DNA of 64,000 bases, from NCBI RefSeq assembly GCF_020497125.1, contig NC_059081.1:61524768-61588767 (forward strand), in the 5' to 3' direction. How positions within the stretch are numbered: the stretch's first letter is position 1; every line of letters begins with the position of its first letter. Shown in pieces: positions 23,500-34,810 of this stretch. This DNA comes from Mauremys mutica. Its lineage: Eukaryota; Chordata; Testudines; Geoemydidae. The notes under the pieces were generated by a model that saw only the letters and a list, made by a program, of their open reading frames with translations, was not told where the DNA came from and searched no databases. Position numbers and translations under genes: made by a program.

Positions 23500-23660
23500 T
23501 ATTGGGGATACAAGGAAACAACTCCTGGGGGCAGGTGATTCCAAATCTTCCTAATGCAGGATTTCTCCCTCTGGAGAAGCTGGTATTGGCCCCTGTGGGA
23601 GGCAGGATACTGAACTAGCGGGTTTGGCGCAGTATGGTAATTTCTATGTTCAGATTTGGA
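23500..23660 (+). mobile_element. CR1 LINE 3' fragment
   Basis: 'CTGGTATTGGCCCCTGTGGGAGGCAGGATACTGAACTAG...GCAGTATGGTAATTTCTATG' is a diverged copy of the CR1 3' end present at about 55515-55765. Confidence 0.7.
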
Positions 23661-24090
23661 GAACACATTCAGATATAAGGTCTGGGTGTTGAGATGCTGT
23701 AGAATAGCCAGTCATTAACCCAGAGATCTGTCTAAGCATTAAATAAATGCATGGCTTCAAAATGAGGTGCAGAGTGGACATTTTCAGTAATGGCAGCATT
23801 TACTATATATTTTTAATTGGAGGATATAAATTTTCCATTTTCCTAATTGATTCCTGTAACAAAGATGCACTGAGTGCTGTATACAGCTCTCTGATTGCTG
23901 GGCAAACATTATTGCAGTGTCAATATTTGCTCTTTTTTCCTAGAGCTATCATTGTCTGAGAGGCTGTAATTCATTTGGGACAATGCTCTAGTAGTTTTGT
24001 ATTTAATACACATGGAAAGTATCTGGCAAATTAACCTACTTTTCTTTTAGTTTGCAGTTAAAACAGTTGTAACTTCATTACTAAGATTGA

Positions 24091-24188
24091 AGGCCAAGAT
24101 GTTCAGAAGTCACTACTGATTTTGAGTGCCTTTTTTATTCTTACCCTATTGAAGATACCTTTAAAAGGGGCCTGGATTTTCAAAGGAT
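24091..24188. repeat. Fragment of the 'AAGATTTTCAAAAGTG' palindromic family
   Basis: Starts 'GGCCAAGATGTTCAGAAGTCACTA' and ends 'GGGGCCTGGATTTTCAAAGG'. The full form is clearer at 54046-54212. Confidence 0.4.
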
Positions 24189-24329
24189 GTGGGGCCCAGA
24201 ATTCCTATCCACTTTAAGGCCCTTTTACACTGCCAGAGAGAGGCTGTGTAACTATGTTGGTCCTTCATCTTCCCATGCCCCATCTCCATCTGCTCTGACT
24301 GTTCCAGTCGCTTGTGGCATTCTGATAGG

Positions 24330-24440
24330 CTCTTTAGGATAGGCACTATCTCTTACTATGTGTTTGCACGGCACCTCATGCAACAGGGACCTCCATCCTG
24401 ATTTGTCTCTCCTGGCACTACTGTAACATAAACTAATCAA
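24330..24440 (+). mobile_element. MIR-type SINE 3' fragment
   Basis: 'ATAGGCACTATCTCTTACTATGTGTTTGCACGGCACC...ACTGTAACATAAACT' matches the MIR tail. Confidence 0.5.
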
Positions 24441-24639
24441 TGATAAATGTGCCCCAAACGTTTATGCTGGCTGTGGGGGTTCCGTTGCCTGCAAGAGAAG
24501 GAATAAGCAATACACCCAGATCTGGTCTGATTTTATTGTGGATGGAATGAGGAGGATAGTGGATTGAACAGGAGGAGGGAGAAGCTTTATTCCGCTCTAG
24601 CCAGGGATAGGGATAAATGAGACTTACCAATTCCTAAAG

Positions 24640-26005
24640 GGCTTATCTTTTTAATTACTACATGGCTCTGCCATGTAACCCTAGAGCATGAGCAGCAAAC
24701 CTCCCGCTACTGCTGGTGGGTCCTTGGAGACTTCCTATGACTACAATTTTGGCCAAGTTGTCTGAATTAACCTAAACGTCATGCAAACCACAGCACGGGA
24801 TCTTCATGGTATTTATCCTACTTGCAATTTTTGATATGTTGTCTGGGATGCACCACCATTGAGTAGTACTTCAGATTATTCCACTGGTCCCTGGGTCTTT
24901 TGCATATACATAATTGTGTTTCAGATAATACTATTCCCAGTTTCACAGATGATCACTATAATTTATGGTAATGAAATGGCTAGGGAGACTCTTCTGTGTC
25001 TGGAAGGAAGCCAGAACTAAAGAACATTGTGAGAAATAAGTGCCTGGGTGCTAGACCCCAATATAGGACTAGGTATTGGCTGAACAGTGTTCATCTGTTT
25101 CAGATGTACAGAGCTAGACATCCATACCAAGGTCTTCTCACAGCCAGATCTGAACGGAGAAACTGGAATTCTGAAAGGATAGGATTGACTACAGGCTATT
25201 CATAATTGCTGCTTTGCTTTGCTTACTGTAATGTTCATTTTCTGTGTTCCAAAGGGCAGAATTTGGTCTTGTGTGTGTAAAAGGGGAGGAAGGGGAAGAA
25301 AAGCATCTTTCCATGGGCAACTAAAATGGGTCACTCCTCTGCAAGCTGATTTGAGAGGAAGCCCAGAGTCCAATATTCAATTCTCCCTTACATGCATGGA
25401 AATTCAAGTTGCATGAATGAAACCCCATCCAGAATATTGGAGTCAAAATCCAAAGTGTGGATCTAAGAAGAGTTTTGCCAGATCTGTGAAAAAAACTTAT
25501 ATTTATATGAGATGTTACCAAGATCCTGCTGCCCAAGAACTCATCTTACTGATTAAAATGATGATCATTGTGACACACTGGCCCGTGTGGGCTACAGGTC
25601 CCGCTCTGTGCCCAATCCACAGAGGCTATGAGTCTTACAGAGCCCCAGCTGGAGAGCATTAGTTTAAGCTGTAGCCACTCACGCGTTTAGCTTTGGAGGT
25701 CCCCGGTTCGGTCCCCAATATGTCAGCCAAGATCATAGCTGCACCGGACACTTTGCTTTTTGTTCTTCATTTCTGCCAAAGTTTCCTCTGACAGTCAAGC
25801 TGATGGTCCAGCATTAACCAACAAAATAATTTGAATTTCAAAATAAAGACAGCTACCCCGCGGATAAACTATTTTTCTGAGTCCTCAAGCATTCTCCCTC
25901 TCAGCCCTCCTCCCTGTCATGTCTTTTTCTGCCACAAGTTCACCTGGACCTTGCTGCAGCTGATAACGCTTCCAGTAGCAACCCTTGCAGATTTGTCTCT
26001 GGGAC
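24640..26005. other. Intergenic, mostly unassigned
   Basis: No gene is seen. A B-box-like 'CCCCGGTTCGGTCCCC' at about 25699-25714 suggests a decayed tRNA-derived repeat, but no tRNA cloverleaf can be drawn. Confidence 0.4.
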
Positions 26006-26009
26006 AAGT

Positions 26010-26100
26010 TCTGATCTGACCCCAGTTTTACATTAGTGTAACTGCATGGACTTAGATGGAGTTATTTTTGGTTGACACCAGGATAAATGAGATCAGAATA
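26010..26100. repeat. Palindromic MITE-like repeat
   Basis: 'TTCTGATCTGACCCCAGTTTTACATTAGTGTAACTGCATGG' is mirrored by 'GACACCAGGATAAATGAGATCAGAA'. Confidence 0.5.
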
Positions 26101-26762
26101 AGGTCCAGATTGATTGTCAAAATCAACTGGTCGGTTTTCTCTAGACTCTGACTTGAATAATGAAAAATGAATTTTAATGTGCTGTTCTTTAACTCCAGCA
26201 GCCCTAATATAAGAGATTCATGGCCTGGTTGTCATTGCCATTAAGGTCCCTTTACACCACTCCACAATTTGAAGGAATCAGTAAATTGATATAATTTGTC
26301 ACTTATACCCACTTTAAGACCCTTTATACTGCTAGAGCAATGTACAAAGGCCTTTATGTAAATGAGAATCAAGCCCTTAATGACTATTTTGTAGCACCAA
26401 ATACTTGTAAGCAAAAATGACTGCATAAAATGATGGTCTGTTCTTAATCTCTTCCACTGCATTTATAAAATCAGAAACATAAAGACCAGCTCCTGTGCGA
26501 CAAAGACACTTCCTGCTGGATTCCTCAGTAACAGGGGAATTGTAGCGAAAAGCTACCCAGTTGCAGGAGAATTTCAGATGTGCTACCAACAGTTGGCTAC
26601 CAGAGCCTAGATCTGCCTTTTCCTATGGATATGGGCTTTGTAGTCTAATAGAAAAGACAAAAGGAGGAAATTAACAAGAACTTAACAAGAAGAAACTTCA
26701 GAAAATAGAAACAGGATTATCTACTAGGGATGCCATTTCCTCCTATATCCCATTTAAAGCCC

Positions 26763-26860
26763 TGAATCTGGGAAGCCCTTAAGCATGTGCTTAATTTTAA
26801 GCACGCGTCTAAGTGCCCTTTGAGCATAGGAATGCCTTCCTGAAGTGGAGCCCTGAGTGC
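26763..26860. repeat. Palindromic repeat, 'AAGCATGTGCTTAA' family
   Basis: Contains 'CTTAAGCATGTGCTTAATTT' and 'TTTAAGCACGCGTCTAAGTG'. A better copy is at about 57428-57538. Confidence 0.4.
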
Positions 26861-27734
26861 TTTTTCCATTCTCTGGCTCTCTAGATTCTACCCCCCCACC
26901 CTTATGTACAATGGAATCTCTGAAAAGTTTCTCTTTTCACATTGCTAAATATGGTGGGTGGGTGGATCACCATGGGAGGCAACTTATTCAGATAGTAAGT
27001 TAGGGAATAGGTTATAAAAACAACAGCACATACCCAGCTTTTTAAAGAGGAATTTGTGTTTCTAAATCATTTCAAGTTCACTGTAAGCTTGAGAACTAAA
27101 TATACATACATACTGACCCAGGATCTGAGTTTTATATGGATGTTCTTTTTCTATAAATACACCAGCTTAGTATGTTTTGGAAAGCCATAAATTAGCACCA
27201 AAGAGACTAACAAATAGTAAGTTCTTGCATGTTTTTGGTTTTTTTTTAAGTTGAGTCATCTCTGGGTGGTTTTGGCCATCTTTTGGACCCTTGCCACAGT
27301 ATATTTCTTCTGGACATTTTTAATGTGTGGGAAAAAGTTTCCAGTGCTTTTTAATACACTTGATAAAAAGGAAGGCTTTTTTCTTTAATTGCACCTCAAG
27401 AGCCTGCTCCTATTGACAATGAGTCTCTGTAACATTTGCCTCTGATTTTCAAAGAAGCATAATCAGTCCCTACGATCAGTGGAGGAAAATGACCATTTTA
27501 GATCCAAATTTCTGGGGCCAAGATTGTCAAAAGTGACTAGTGATTCCTCAGGGTTGTTTTTGTTTTTTGGAGTGCCCAACTTGAGCCACCTTAAAGGAGA
27601 CTGATTAGGAAAGGGCAGGGGTTCGGCTCTTTGTAAAAGTCACTCTTCAGGGTGTCTCAGGTTGGAGATAGTGGTTTACCCACTGGCACATGGCTTGAGA
27701 ATCCACATGAATCCAAGAGAATCTCACTTGGAAC

Positions 27735-28121
27735 CAGGGACAATTTGTATAGTGGGGGTGCTGAGCAGGGGCGGCTCCAGGTACCAGCGCACCAAACGCG
27801 TGCCTGGGGTGGCAAGCCGCAGGGGGCGTCCTGCCGGTTGCTGTGAGGGCGGCAGTCACGCCGCCTTCGGTGGCGTTTCTGTGGGAGGTCCACTGGTCCC
27901 GCGGTTTCGGCAGTAATTCGACGGCGGGTACGCCGAAGGCGCGGGACTGGCAGACCTCCTGCAGGCATGCTGCCGAAAGCCGCCTGACTGCCATGCTTGG
28001 GGCAGCAAAATACATAGAGCCGCCCCTGGTGCTGAAAGCCATTCAACAAAACTGTATATGATGGAAACCACTTCAAGCCAGGGGTGCAGCGCCACCCCCA
28101 CCCCTAGTTCCAGCACGTCTG
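27735..28121. mobile_element. hAT-like element, middle layer of the nest
   Basis: It starts CAGGGACAATTTGTATAG and ends '...CCTAGTTCCAGCACGTCTG'. The exact 8-bp sequence CTTGGAAC occurs on both sides (27727-27734 and 28122-28129), as for hAT insertions. Without its own insertion it would be about 116 bp. The terminal repeats are weak. Confidence 0.6.
27766..28028. mobile_element. hAT element, CAGGGGCGGCTC family, inner layer of the nest
   Basis: The 263-bp element starts CAGGGGCGGCTCCAG and ends GAGCCGCCCCTG. Flanks are GTGCTGAG (27758-27765) and GTGCTGAA (28029-28036), an 8-bp duplication with one mismatch. It shares ends and internal GC-rich sequence (such as 'CTGGTCCCGCGG') with the copy at 34811. 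Opposing open frames of 131 and 139 codons over it are not genes. Confidence 0.85.
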
Positions 28122-28189
28122 CTTGGAACCCAAAACTTGAGACGTCCAGAACACTAGTCACTTTTGAAAATATTGTCCCTGCCTGTGTG

Positions 28190-28670
28190 TCACTTTGATA
28201 GAAACTAGTAGCTGAACCTCTAGAATGGAGAAAAGTAATCTTAAGGGACTTTTAATTTAAATTTTTGCTACTTCTATTTCTGTTCTTCCTGAATACTTCT
28301 ATTACTTTCTTTTTTTAAAAGATATTGAACTTCCTGGAACAGTCTATACATAGCACAAGCACTCGCGATACACAAACCAAGTGGGGACTATAACCTGCAT
28401 TCATTACTCACTCCCGTTGGCTACAATGACCTTAACTCTGCAATTTGCTTCCTCGTGTGGCCTGATAGAGCCCAAGTCTGCTGACCACCTGCCGGAGAGT
28501 GCCCAGTGCATCTGTTTACTCAGGGGCTAAGCTGGGAGAAGGGGGTTATAGCTCATGCTGTGGGATTTTACTTGATGTTCTTTTAGTTTAATGTGAACAT
28601 TTGGGGCCATATTGCACAGCTGTCAAGCATTGACCTAGGTGACTAATCCCATTGATTATTGGATGTGCTC
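28190..28670. other. Intergenic, nothing recognised
   Basis: Plain AT-rich sequence. Confidence 0.45.
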
Positions 28671-28678
28671 TATGAGAA

Positions 28679-29369
28679 TGTCTGCACTGCAATACTAAAA
28701 CCTGCTGTATCGAGTCTCGGAGCCCAGGTCAGCACAGGGTCACCCAGAGGATTCAGGGGGCCTGGGGCAGGGCTGGGTCTTCGGGGGCAATTCAGTGGCA
28801 GGCCCCTCTCGGAGGGAAGGACCCGCCACTGAAGAACGAAGCGGCGGCGGTAGAGCAGCCTAAGTGCCGCCGATTGAGCTTCTTTCTTTTTTTTCCCCCG
28901 CCACTTGTGGCGCTTGTACTCCCTGGGCGGCGCTCCGAGGCTTCGGCAGCACTTCAGCGGTGGGTCCTTCACTCGCTCCGAGTCTTCTGCTGCACTGAAG
29001 GACCAGCCGCCAAAGTCCCGGAGCGAGTGAAGGACCCGCCTATGAAAACCCGGAGCAGCTCGCGGGGCCCGGGGCCTGGGGCAAATTGCCCCACTTGTCC
29101 GTCCCTCCCTCCCCCTCTCTGGGCGACCCTGGGTCAGCAGGCTCGGTCTGGGGCCGCAGGCTATAGAATTGGTAGTGTTCACATTCAGGCTCTGAGAACC
29201 TGCAAGGGGAGGTGGTAGGTCTTAGAGCCTGGGCTCTAGCCTGAGCGTCTACACTGCTATTTTTAGCCCCACCGCCCAAGCCCTGTGAGCCAGAGTCACC
29301 TGACCCAGGCTCTGAGGCTCGGTGCCATGTGGGTGGGGAGGGGTGGAGTTGTTGCAGTGTGGACGTACC
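28679..29369. mobile_element. DNA-transposon-like element split by a hAT insertion
   Basis: The left end 'TGTCTGCACTGCAATA' and right end 'TGCAGTGTGGACGTACC' form inverted repeats. Inside, 'CTCGGAGCCCAGGTCAGC' and 'GAGCCTGGGCTCTAGCCTGAG' also pair. It is interrupted at 28735-29131. I know similar elements from turtles but cannot place the superfamily, and no flanking duplication is clear. Confidence 0.55.
28735..29131. mobile_element. Non-autonomous hAT element (397 bp), nested
   Basis: The ends CAGGGTCACCCAGAG and CTCTGGGCGACCCTG are inverted repeats with one mismatch, and the 8-bp duplication GGTCAGCA (28727-28734 and 29132-29139) is exact. It is GC-rich, with 'GTGAAGGACCCGCC'-type repeats. 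The open frame of 170 codons on - over it is spurious. Confidence 0.85.
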
Positions 29370-29754
29370 GTTATAGGCCCCGGTCCTGTAAAGGGTTAAC
29401 CAGACTCATTGAGAGTAGCCCCACTGACTTCAGTGGGACCAGAGGTGAGCTGGAGCCGGTTTGCGTGAACCAGTTGTTAAATTCTGAAGTGGTTTTAGAA
29501 CCGGTTGTTAACCCACTTCCCTGCAAGGAGGGGGCACTGCGGCTTTGATGGGCTCTGGCCGGGAAGGGTGTAATTCCTCCTCTGGCCGCCAGGGGCGCTG
29601 CGCTGAGGGAGCCATGGGGGCTGCCACCTGGACCTGTTGCTGCTGCTGCTCCCCTGGCCCTGGGGCTCCCGCTGCTGCCTGGTGGGTCCCCGGCTGCTCT
29701 GCTAGGCCTGGGCTGCGTCCTGCTGCTCGGGCTGCTCCAAGCTGCTCTCCCAGT

Positions 29755-30070
29755 GAGTACCCCGCATCCCCTGCCCTGCCGCAGCCAGCCCCTGCCTCCA
29801 GCCAGCCCTGCACCCCCTGCCCACAGCCAGCCAACCCCTGCCGCTCCCCCCTGCAGCCCTGCCCCGTCTCCAGCCAGCCCCGCACCCACCTGCCCCGTCT
29901 CCAGCCAGCCCCGCACCCTCTTGCCTCCAGGCACCCTTGCACCTTCCTGTCTCCAGCCAGCTCTGCACCCCCTGCCCTGCCCGCAGCCAGCCCTTCCCCC
30001 CCCGCCTCTAGCTAGCCCTGCCCCATGCCCCTGTCTGCAACCAGCCCCACGTCCACTGGTGCCCTGCAGT
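29755..30070 (+). repeat. Degenerate C-rich tandem array
   Basis: Repeated variants of 'CCAGCCAGCCCTGCACCCC' with units of roughly 30-40 bases, inside the 1.1-kb hAT-like element. Confidence 0.7.
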
Positions 30071-30142
30071 TCCCAGGGCAGTAACCCTGCACACCTGCTT
30101 CAATGAGGAGGGAGCAGCTGGGACCCACACATGTGCACACCC

Positions 30143-30266
30143 TAGGGTGATCAGACAGCAAGTGTGAAAAATAGGGACAGGGGGTGGGGGGTAACAGGAG
30201 CCTATATAAGAAAAAGACCCAAAAATCGTGACTGTCTCTATAAAATCAGGACATCTGGTCACCCTA
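30143..30266. mobile_element. hAT element, TAGGGTGACC family, copy 2 (nested)
   Basis: The 124-bp element starts TAGGGTGATCAGAC and ends CTGGTCACCCTA. The 8-bp duplication GCACACCC (30135-30142 and 30267-30274) is exact. It lies inside the 29440-30541 element. Confidence 0.85.
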
Positions 30267-30356
30267 GCACACCCCCCCAGGCGTGGCGGGGCCCCACACA
30301 TGTGAAACTGAGCTCATTTCTAGTTCAGGCCCATCTTTTTCAAAAAGAACTTTAGG

Positions 30357-30451
30357 TGGGGTTAACATACAGCCGTATTTTCCCAGACATGTCAGCCTTT
30401 TGGTTCTTAAATCACCATCCGGGAGGAAAATACGGACGTATGGTAACCCTA
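30357..30451. mobile_element. Small inverted-repeat element 'GGGTTAACATAC...' (nested)
   Basis: The start 'GGGGTTAACATACAGCCGTATTTTCC' and end 'GGAAAATACGGACGTATGGTAACCCTA' are inverted repeats about 26 bases long. No convincing target duplication is visible, so its class is open. Confidence 0.6.
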
Positions 30452-30549
30452 TTGGTACAAAAAATACGTACTGTGGCACATCCCTTAAATCAGAACTTTT
30501 TATAGGGAACCGGTTGTTAAGATTTTGGCAGCTCATCACTGAGTAGGAC

Positions 30550-31690
30550 TCATTGCCTGCAGTAGGATTGCTCTGAGTGAGGTTTTGTAGGATGGGGGAT
30601 GTAGTTTGTATATACCTCCTGATGGCACAGGACTATTTTATACACACACTGCCAGCATCTGGGAGACAGCTGGACTATCACTAACAGGACAGCGTTCTGG
30701 TTCAGGGGCCACACAATGGGAAGAATCCCTTCTAACAAAATCTCATTTGTAACACTGGGGTGGGAGCCTAACAATTGCCTACTTTAACCCTCTACTGCCC
30801 AAGTTAATACAAGAGGCTATGTGCTACCCTTGATGCAGATGTAAGTAAGGCTCCCCATGTCTGGAGGGTATCAGTGGGGACAGATCTAGAGCTCTGAAAA
30901 GACAGGCCTTGCACTCTTCATTCCCCCCCCCCTCCGCCCCCCCCCGTGGCCTATGACTCTTGGGGGTACTCAAATAGCCTCCACCTTGAGCCTACAGAAG
31001 TGAATGTCCGCACTTGAGACTGTAAGATCTTTCTGACTAGCCATCTATGTTTTTAGATTCTTCTTACCGAAGTTGAGTATCGCCATGCTAGATCTTGGCA
31101 TGACTCTTCCCCAGTGGATGTCAGAGTTACGCTGTTTTATTTAGTGGCTCAGTGAGAGTTAGTGCTTTGAACATGATTCAGATACACATTCAACTGTCTG
31201 GTCTTACCACTGAGAAATGCTATCTCCTATGGCATCTTTCAGTTCTAGCGTTGGTCTCCCACCTCTGCGACCTAATCTGTCCTTGCTGTCCAGTTTAGAC
31301 AAGTATTACAATAGCTTATTGATTTTTGTCATTTCACCATTTTTCAGAAATGCCCGTTATGTCAAATTCCTCTTCCATTGCCAGGCATGCTACTTAACCT
31401 GTTAGCAGTTTTATGTTTCTGATTTATAGACATGTACAAGATTTGTTTTTGACTATGTATCTATTTTTAAACAACTATGTTTGCCTGACTCCTTATTACT
31501 TTTCCACAATATGGTCTCAGTCCACCTCTCCCTTTTCAAGGTCAGTGGCCATTCTTGTTCCTGTCCCTCATTACTGGGTACACAGTTGCCTTTATATCAC
31601 TGACTAAGGCTGGTCAAAAAGAGGACACACAAGAATGCCTTTCCTTTATCATCAGTGAATTTTGAAACTATTTTTTGAGCAGTGATATCA
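30550..31690. other. Intergenic, nothing recognised
   Basis: Mixed sequence with a C-run near 30926-30947. No gene or firm repeat. Confidence 0.45.
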
Positions 31691-32260
31691 TAGAGCTGGT
31701 CAAAATATAGGATTTTTTTAAATGCAAATTTTTCAGATGTGAAATGGTTTGACTAATGCTATTATTGACATCTCCATGAAGCTGGTTGGAAAGTGGTAGA
31801 GTCTTTGTGGGGAAAAAAATCTGGAAAACATTGAAATTATTTTTTTCCTGCAAAAAGGAATGATTTTTTCATTGTATTCAACATTTTTCATTAAAAAAGG
31901 AATTTTTGAAAGTGTGGGTGGGTTCTCTTTATTTCCCCCCCCCTTCTCCTTTTTCCACTTTTTCACTGAAAAGGTGGAGGGGGAAACTGCATTGTCATCT
32001 CATCCATGCACTTCACCTCTCATTTGTCCTATATCTAAGCTGACTCTGTGAGTGAAATTGAAAGCATTTCACAGAAGGCGAGCCTATCAGCCCTGAGCTG
32101 AAGCTAAAATTCAAACATTTTTAAAATAAACTTTTTTTTTTTACCAGAATGGTTTTTAGAAACTAACATTTTTCAGTTTTTGGTTTTGATTTTTTTTTTA
32201 ATTGAAAAACAGATTTTATTTTTTAATTTCACACAAAAAATGGCAGTTTCCGTAGTTCCC
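31691..32260. repeat. AT-rich 'AGAGCTGGTCAAAA' repeat region
   Basis: It begins 'TAGAGCTGGTCAAAATATAGG' and contains many T/A runs such as 'AACATTTTTCATTAAAAAAGG', like the element at 4495. It may be two overlapping copies; the right end is not resolved. Confidence 0.35.
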
Positions 32261-32355
32261 TTAACAACTAATTGAGCAGTGCCATTCCCTCAGTTCTGAA
32301 TGCCCACGCGTGCCAAGCTCCGTTGTGGTCACTCTGTCAGTGCCTCACTCTAACC

Positions 32356-32492
32356 CAGTGGTTCTCAACCTATTTACCATTGTGTCCCACAATGTGTTAC
32401 GTGGGCCGCATCCAATACTACCTCTATGGCCCTGAGGATGTCACGTGGGCTGCAGCTCTGTGTTTTATTGGGCTACAGGTTGAGAACCACTG
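32356..32492. mobile_element. Non-autonomous hAT element, CAGTGGTTCTCAACC family
   Basis: It starts CAGTGGTTCTCAACCT and ends AGGTTGAGAACCACTG, perfect inverted repeats of 16 bases over 137 bp. Flanks CTCTAACC (32348-32355) and CTCTATCC (32493-32500) form an 8-bp duplication with one mismatch. Confidence 0.85.
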
Positions 32493-33185
32493 CTCTATCC
32501 CAAGGAGCCTCTCAGTTTGAGAATCTACATGAAACATGAATTCCAGGAGAATATCACAGGGCTTCAGGTTTTGCCGGAAAGGTTTCACACAGCTTTACTG
32601 GCAGGCGGGATTAGTGACCCACAAGCGGAGAAGAAAACCACTCAAGGTAGAGTGAATTAAAAAACATGTCACAGTCATTGTAATGCTTGGAAAAGATGTC
32701 CTTCATTATTGCCACGTGGAAATATGTGGAATAAAAGTATCTTCAGCACCATTTTGGAGCATTTGCTATAAATACACTTGGAAGGAATCTAACTCTAGCC
32801 ATAAACCATAATTTTATAGGAAATTCAGCACACTGGGTCACCATCACCCAAGGGAGAAGTACTTGGCGGATGTTGTTAATTTGTTACATTATTAATGCTG
32901 AGCCCTGGCGTGGTCCCTGTAGAAAACATTGCTTTCTGTCTCCAGCTGTGCTTATTAAAATCAGAATTGTGCAGAAGAGCAGAGTCTTCACAAGACCTTG
33001 CTGCTTGGGGGACCAGGATCATGGGTGCATACAGAGAAATTCAAGTCAAATTATCTGCTCTTTGTTTCTATTTTATGACCCAAAAAAAGCTGGAAAAGCT
33101 TGGTATGGGGAACGAAAGTCTCAGGATTCAGCACCAAGAATTCAAGGCCTGATCAAAAATCAGTTGAAGCAAATTGGAGACTTTC

Positions 33186-33188
<3 letters not shown>

Positions 33189-33233
<45 letters not shown>
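33189..33233 (+). repeat. (TG)n microsatellite, about 22 units
   Basis: Uninterrupted TG dinucleotides, followed by a C-run at 33243-33252. It produces false Cys-Val open frames. Confidence 0.97.
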
Positions 33234-33234
<1 letters not shown>

Positions 33235-33849
33235 GTGGGTCTCCCCCCCCCCTCGGTGGGCTTTGGATCAGGTTCCAGGTTAGCAACGATTCTTAGATGG
33301 GAGCTCTGCATCTGATTCGCACCTGAAAACTGCACACTGAATCTAGCTGCTCAGAGATGCAATAATTGAGCTTCTCTCTCCCTCTCCTTGGAGATGGTTT
33401 CACCTCTCCCTCCCCCCCCAAAAATAACCCAACAGAGTAATAGCTGCCAAAGTATTCCGCCTCCCTCTTCCTCGCCCATACGCGTGGAATGCCCATGAGC
33501 TTTAATACTTGCTACCCAGGATGCTCTAGGAAAGAGAGAGATTGAAGCATACACTGATGTGCTCAAGCAGTCCTGAGGCAAGTATGTAGCGCACACATGC
33601 TGCAGAAAGCGACTCATCGCTCCTCACATATGTATCTTCTTTGTTACCTTGGAGGGACAAGATGCATTCGTTGTTGATCTCAAAGCTTTTCATGGAAGCA
33701 GCTGGGTGCATGTTTTGTTTCTGGTGCAGATTGAGATTTGTGAATTCTGCAAAGATCTACTTATAGATTACAGCTACAAACAAATAGGCATTGAAGCTAG
33801 GTTTAGGAATAATGATTCTACACTTGTAAAGCAGCATCTAAGCGTTGTA

Positions 33850-34010
33850 TAGCCATTAAAATACCCCTCTTAAGCAGATATTCATCCCCATGTTGTAGAT
33901 GAGGTATAGAGGCCACATGACTGGCCCAAGACAATGCAGCAGATTGGTGGCAGGAGCTGGGATTGAAACTCAAGAGCCCCCAGCCCCAAAATCAATCCGC
34001 TGCTCCCTGC
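33850..34010 (-). mobile_element. MIR-type SINE, reverse
   Basis: 'CATCCCCATGTTGTAGATGAGG', 'TGGCCCAAGACAATGCAGCAG', 'GCAGGAGCTGGGATTGAAACTC' in reversed MIR order. Confidence 0.65.
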
Positions 34011-34394
34011 TGTTTGTAGTTTTCATATGGGAGGATAGTGCCCAAGTAGGTTTATTATTGTGTATACAGTTTGTGAAAGCGTGCTAGGCACTTCACAGAA
34101 CACACATGAAGATACTGTCACTGCCCAGCAAAGCTTTTAGATGTGATGCCACAAGTGACAGTAACAAACAATAGCTAGCATGAAATAGGGAAGGAATAGG
34201 GTTGTTGAGTTGTGGTATTTGCATACCCTGATGTTTCCATTAACTTTAATCTTATTTTATGGTAAATTAAGTTGTTTCTCTAGTCAACAAAGGAGTAGGT
34301 GTTTAGGAAGGATATGAACGAAGCCAGGGCTTAGGGGAGGGTGTTGCAGGCCAGGGAAAAAGTCAGAGGTGAGTGAGGTGTCATTTTGTCGAGT

Positions 34395-34615
34395 ATATTT
34401 ATATGGCTCCCCTTGCTGTAGCATGTGAACACCTCATGTTGAAAGGTATTTATCCTCATGACACCCCTGTGAGGTAAGACAGTGGTATTATCCCCATTGT
34501 ACTGATGGGAAACTGAGGCAGCTGACTTTCCCAAGGTCATGTGGGAAGTCTCTGGTATAGCAGAAAATTGAATCTAACTCCTAAGTCCTAGACTAACATA
34601 ACCACTGGATCATCT
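34395..34615 (-). mobile_element. MIR-type SINE, reverse
   Basis: 'CCCTGTGAGGTAAGACAGTGG', 'TTATCCCCATTGTACTGATGGG', 'GAAACTGAGGCAGCTGACTT', 'CCCAAGGTCATGTGGGAAG', 'ATAACCACTGGATC' in reversed MIR order. Confidence 0.75.
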
Positions 34616-34810
34616 TTCTTCATTTGCTTCAAGTAGGAGTGGGCATGGGAGAATGAGACAGGAAACCAGGCTAGAGATGGTGTTGCCATCTTACCTGTCT
34701 TGATCTCTTCAAGGGCAACATTTTGATGCTGTGACATTGCACGATGAGTCCATGATGTTGCATGAGTTCATAAGATTATCTGTCCTGTCCTGTAAATGTT
34801 AGGAGAGATG

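Larger units (their letters stand above)
27514..28180. repeat. Palindromic MITE-like repeat, outer layer of a three-layer nest
   Basis: The left end GGGGCCAAGATTGTCAAAAGTGACTAGTG is matched by the right end CACTAGTCACTTTTGAAAATATTGTCCC. The two ends are more than 600 bases apart because a hAT element (27735-28121) and a second hAT inside it were inserted. The intact family is seen at 54046-54212. Confidence 0.65.
29440..30541. mobile_element. hAT-like element (1.1 kb) with two nested insertions
   Basis: The left end CAGAGGTGAGCTGGAGCCGG and right end 'GGTTGTTAAGATTTTGGCAGCTCATCACTG' are imperfect inverted repeats; 'ACCGGTTGTTAA' occurs near both. Flanks are AGTGGGAC (29432-29439) and AGTAGGAC (30542-30549), 8 bp with one mismatch. 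The centre (about 29750-30070) is a proline-coding 'CCAGCCAGCCC' array that gives open frames up to 187 codons with no known domain. The insertions are at 30143 and 30357. Confidence 0.65.

Noticed and set aside
25660..25714. tRNA-like B box CCGGTTCGGTCC
   Set aside because: No matching A box at the right distance and no cloverleaf; at most a decayed tRNA-derived repeat.
29371..30015. Open frames of 187, 156 and 144 codons (Pro/Ala/Gly-rich)
   Set aside because: Overlap the C-rich tandem array inside a hAT-like element; composition-driven, on both strands.
33100..33315. Cys-Val repeat 'protein'
   Set aside because: Translation of a TG microsatellite.
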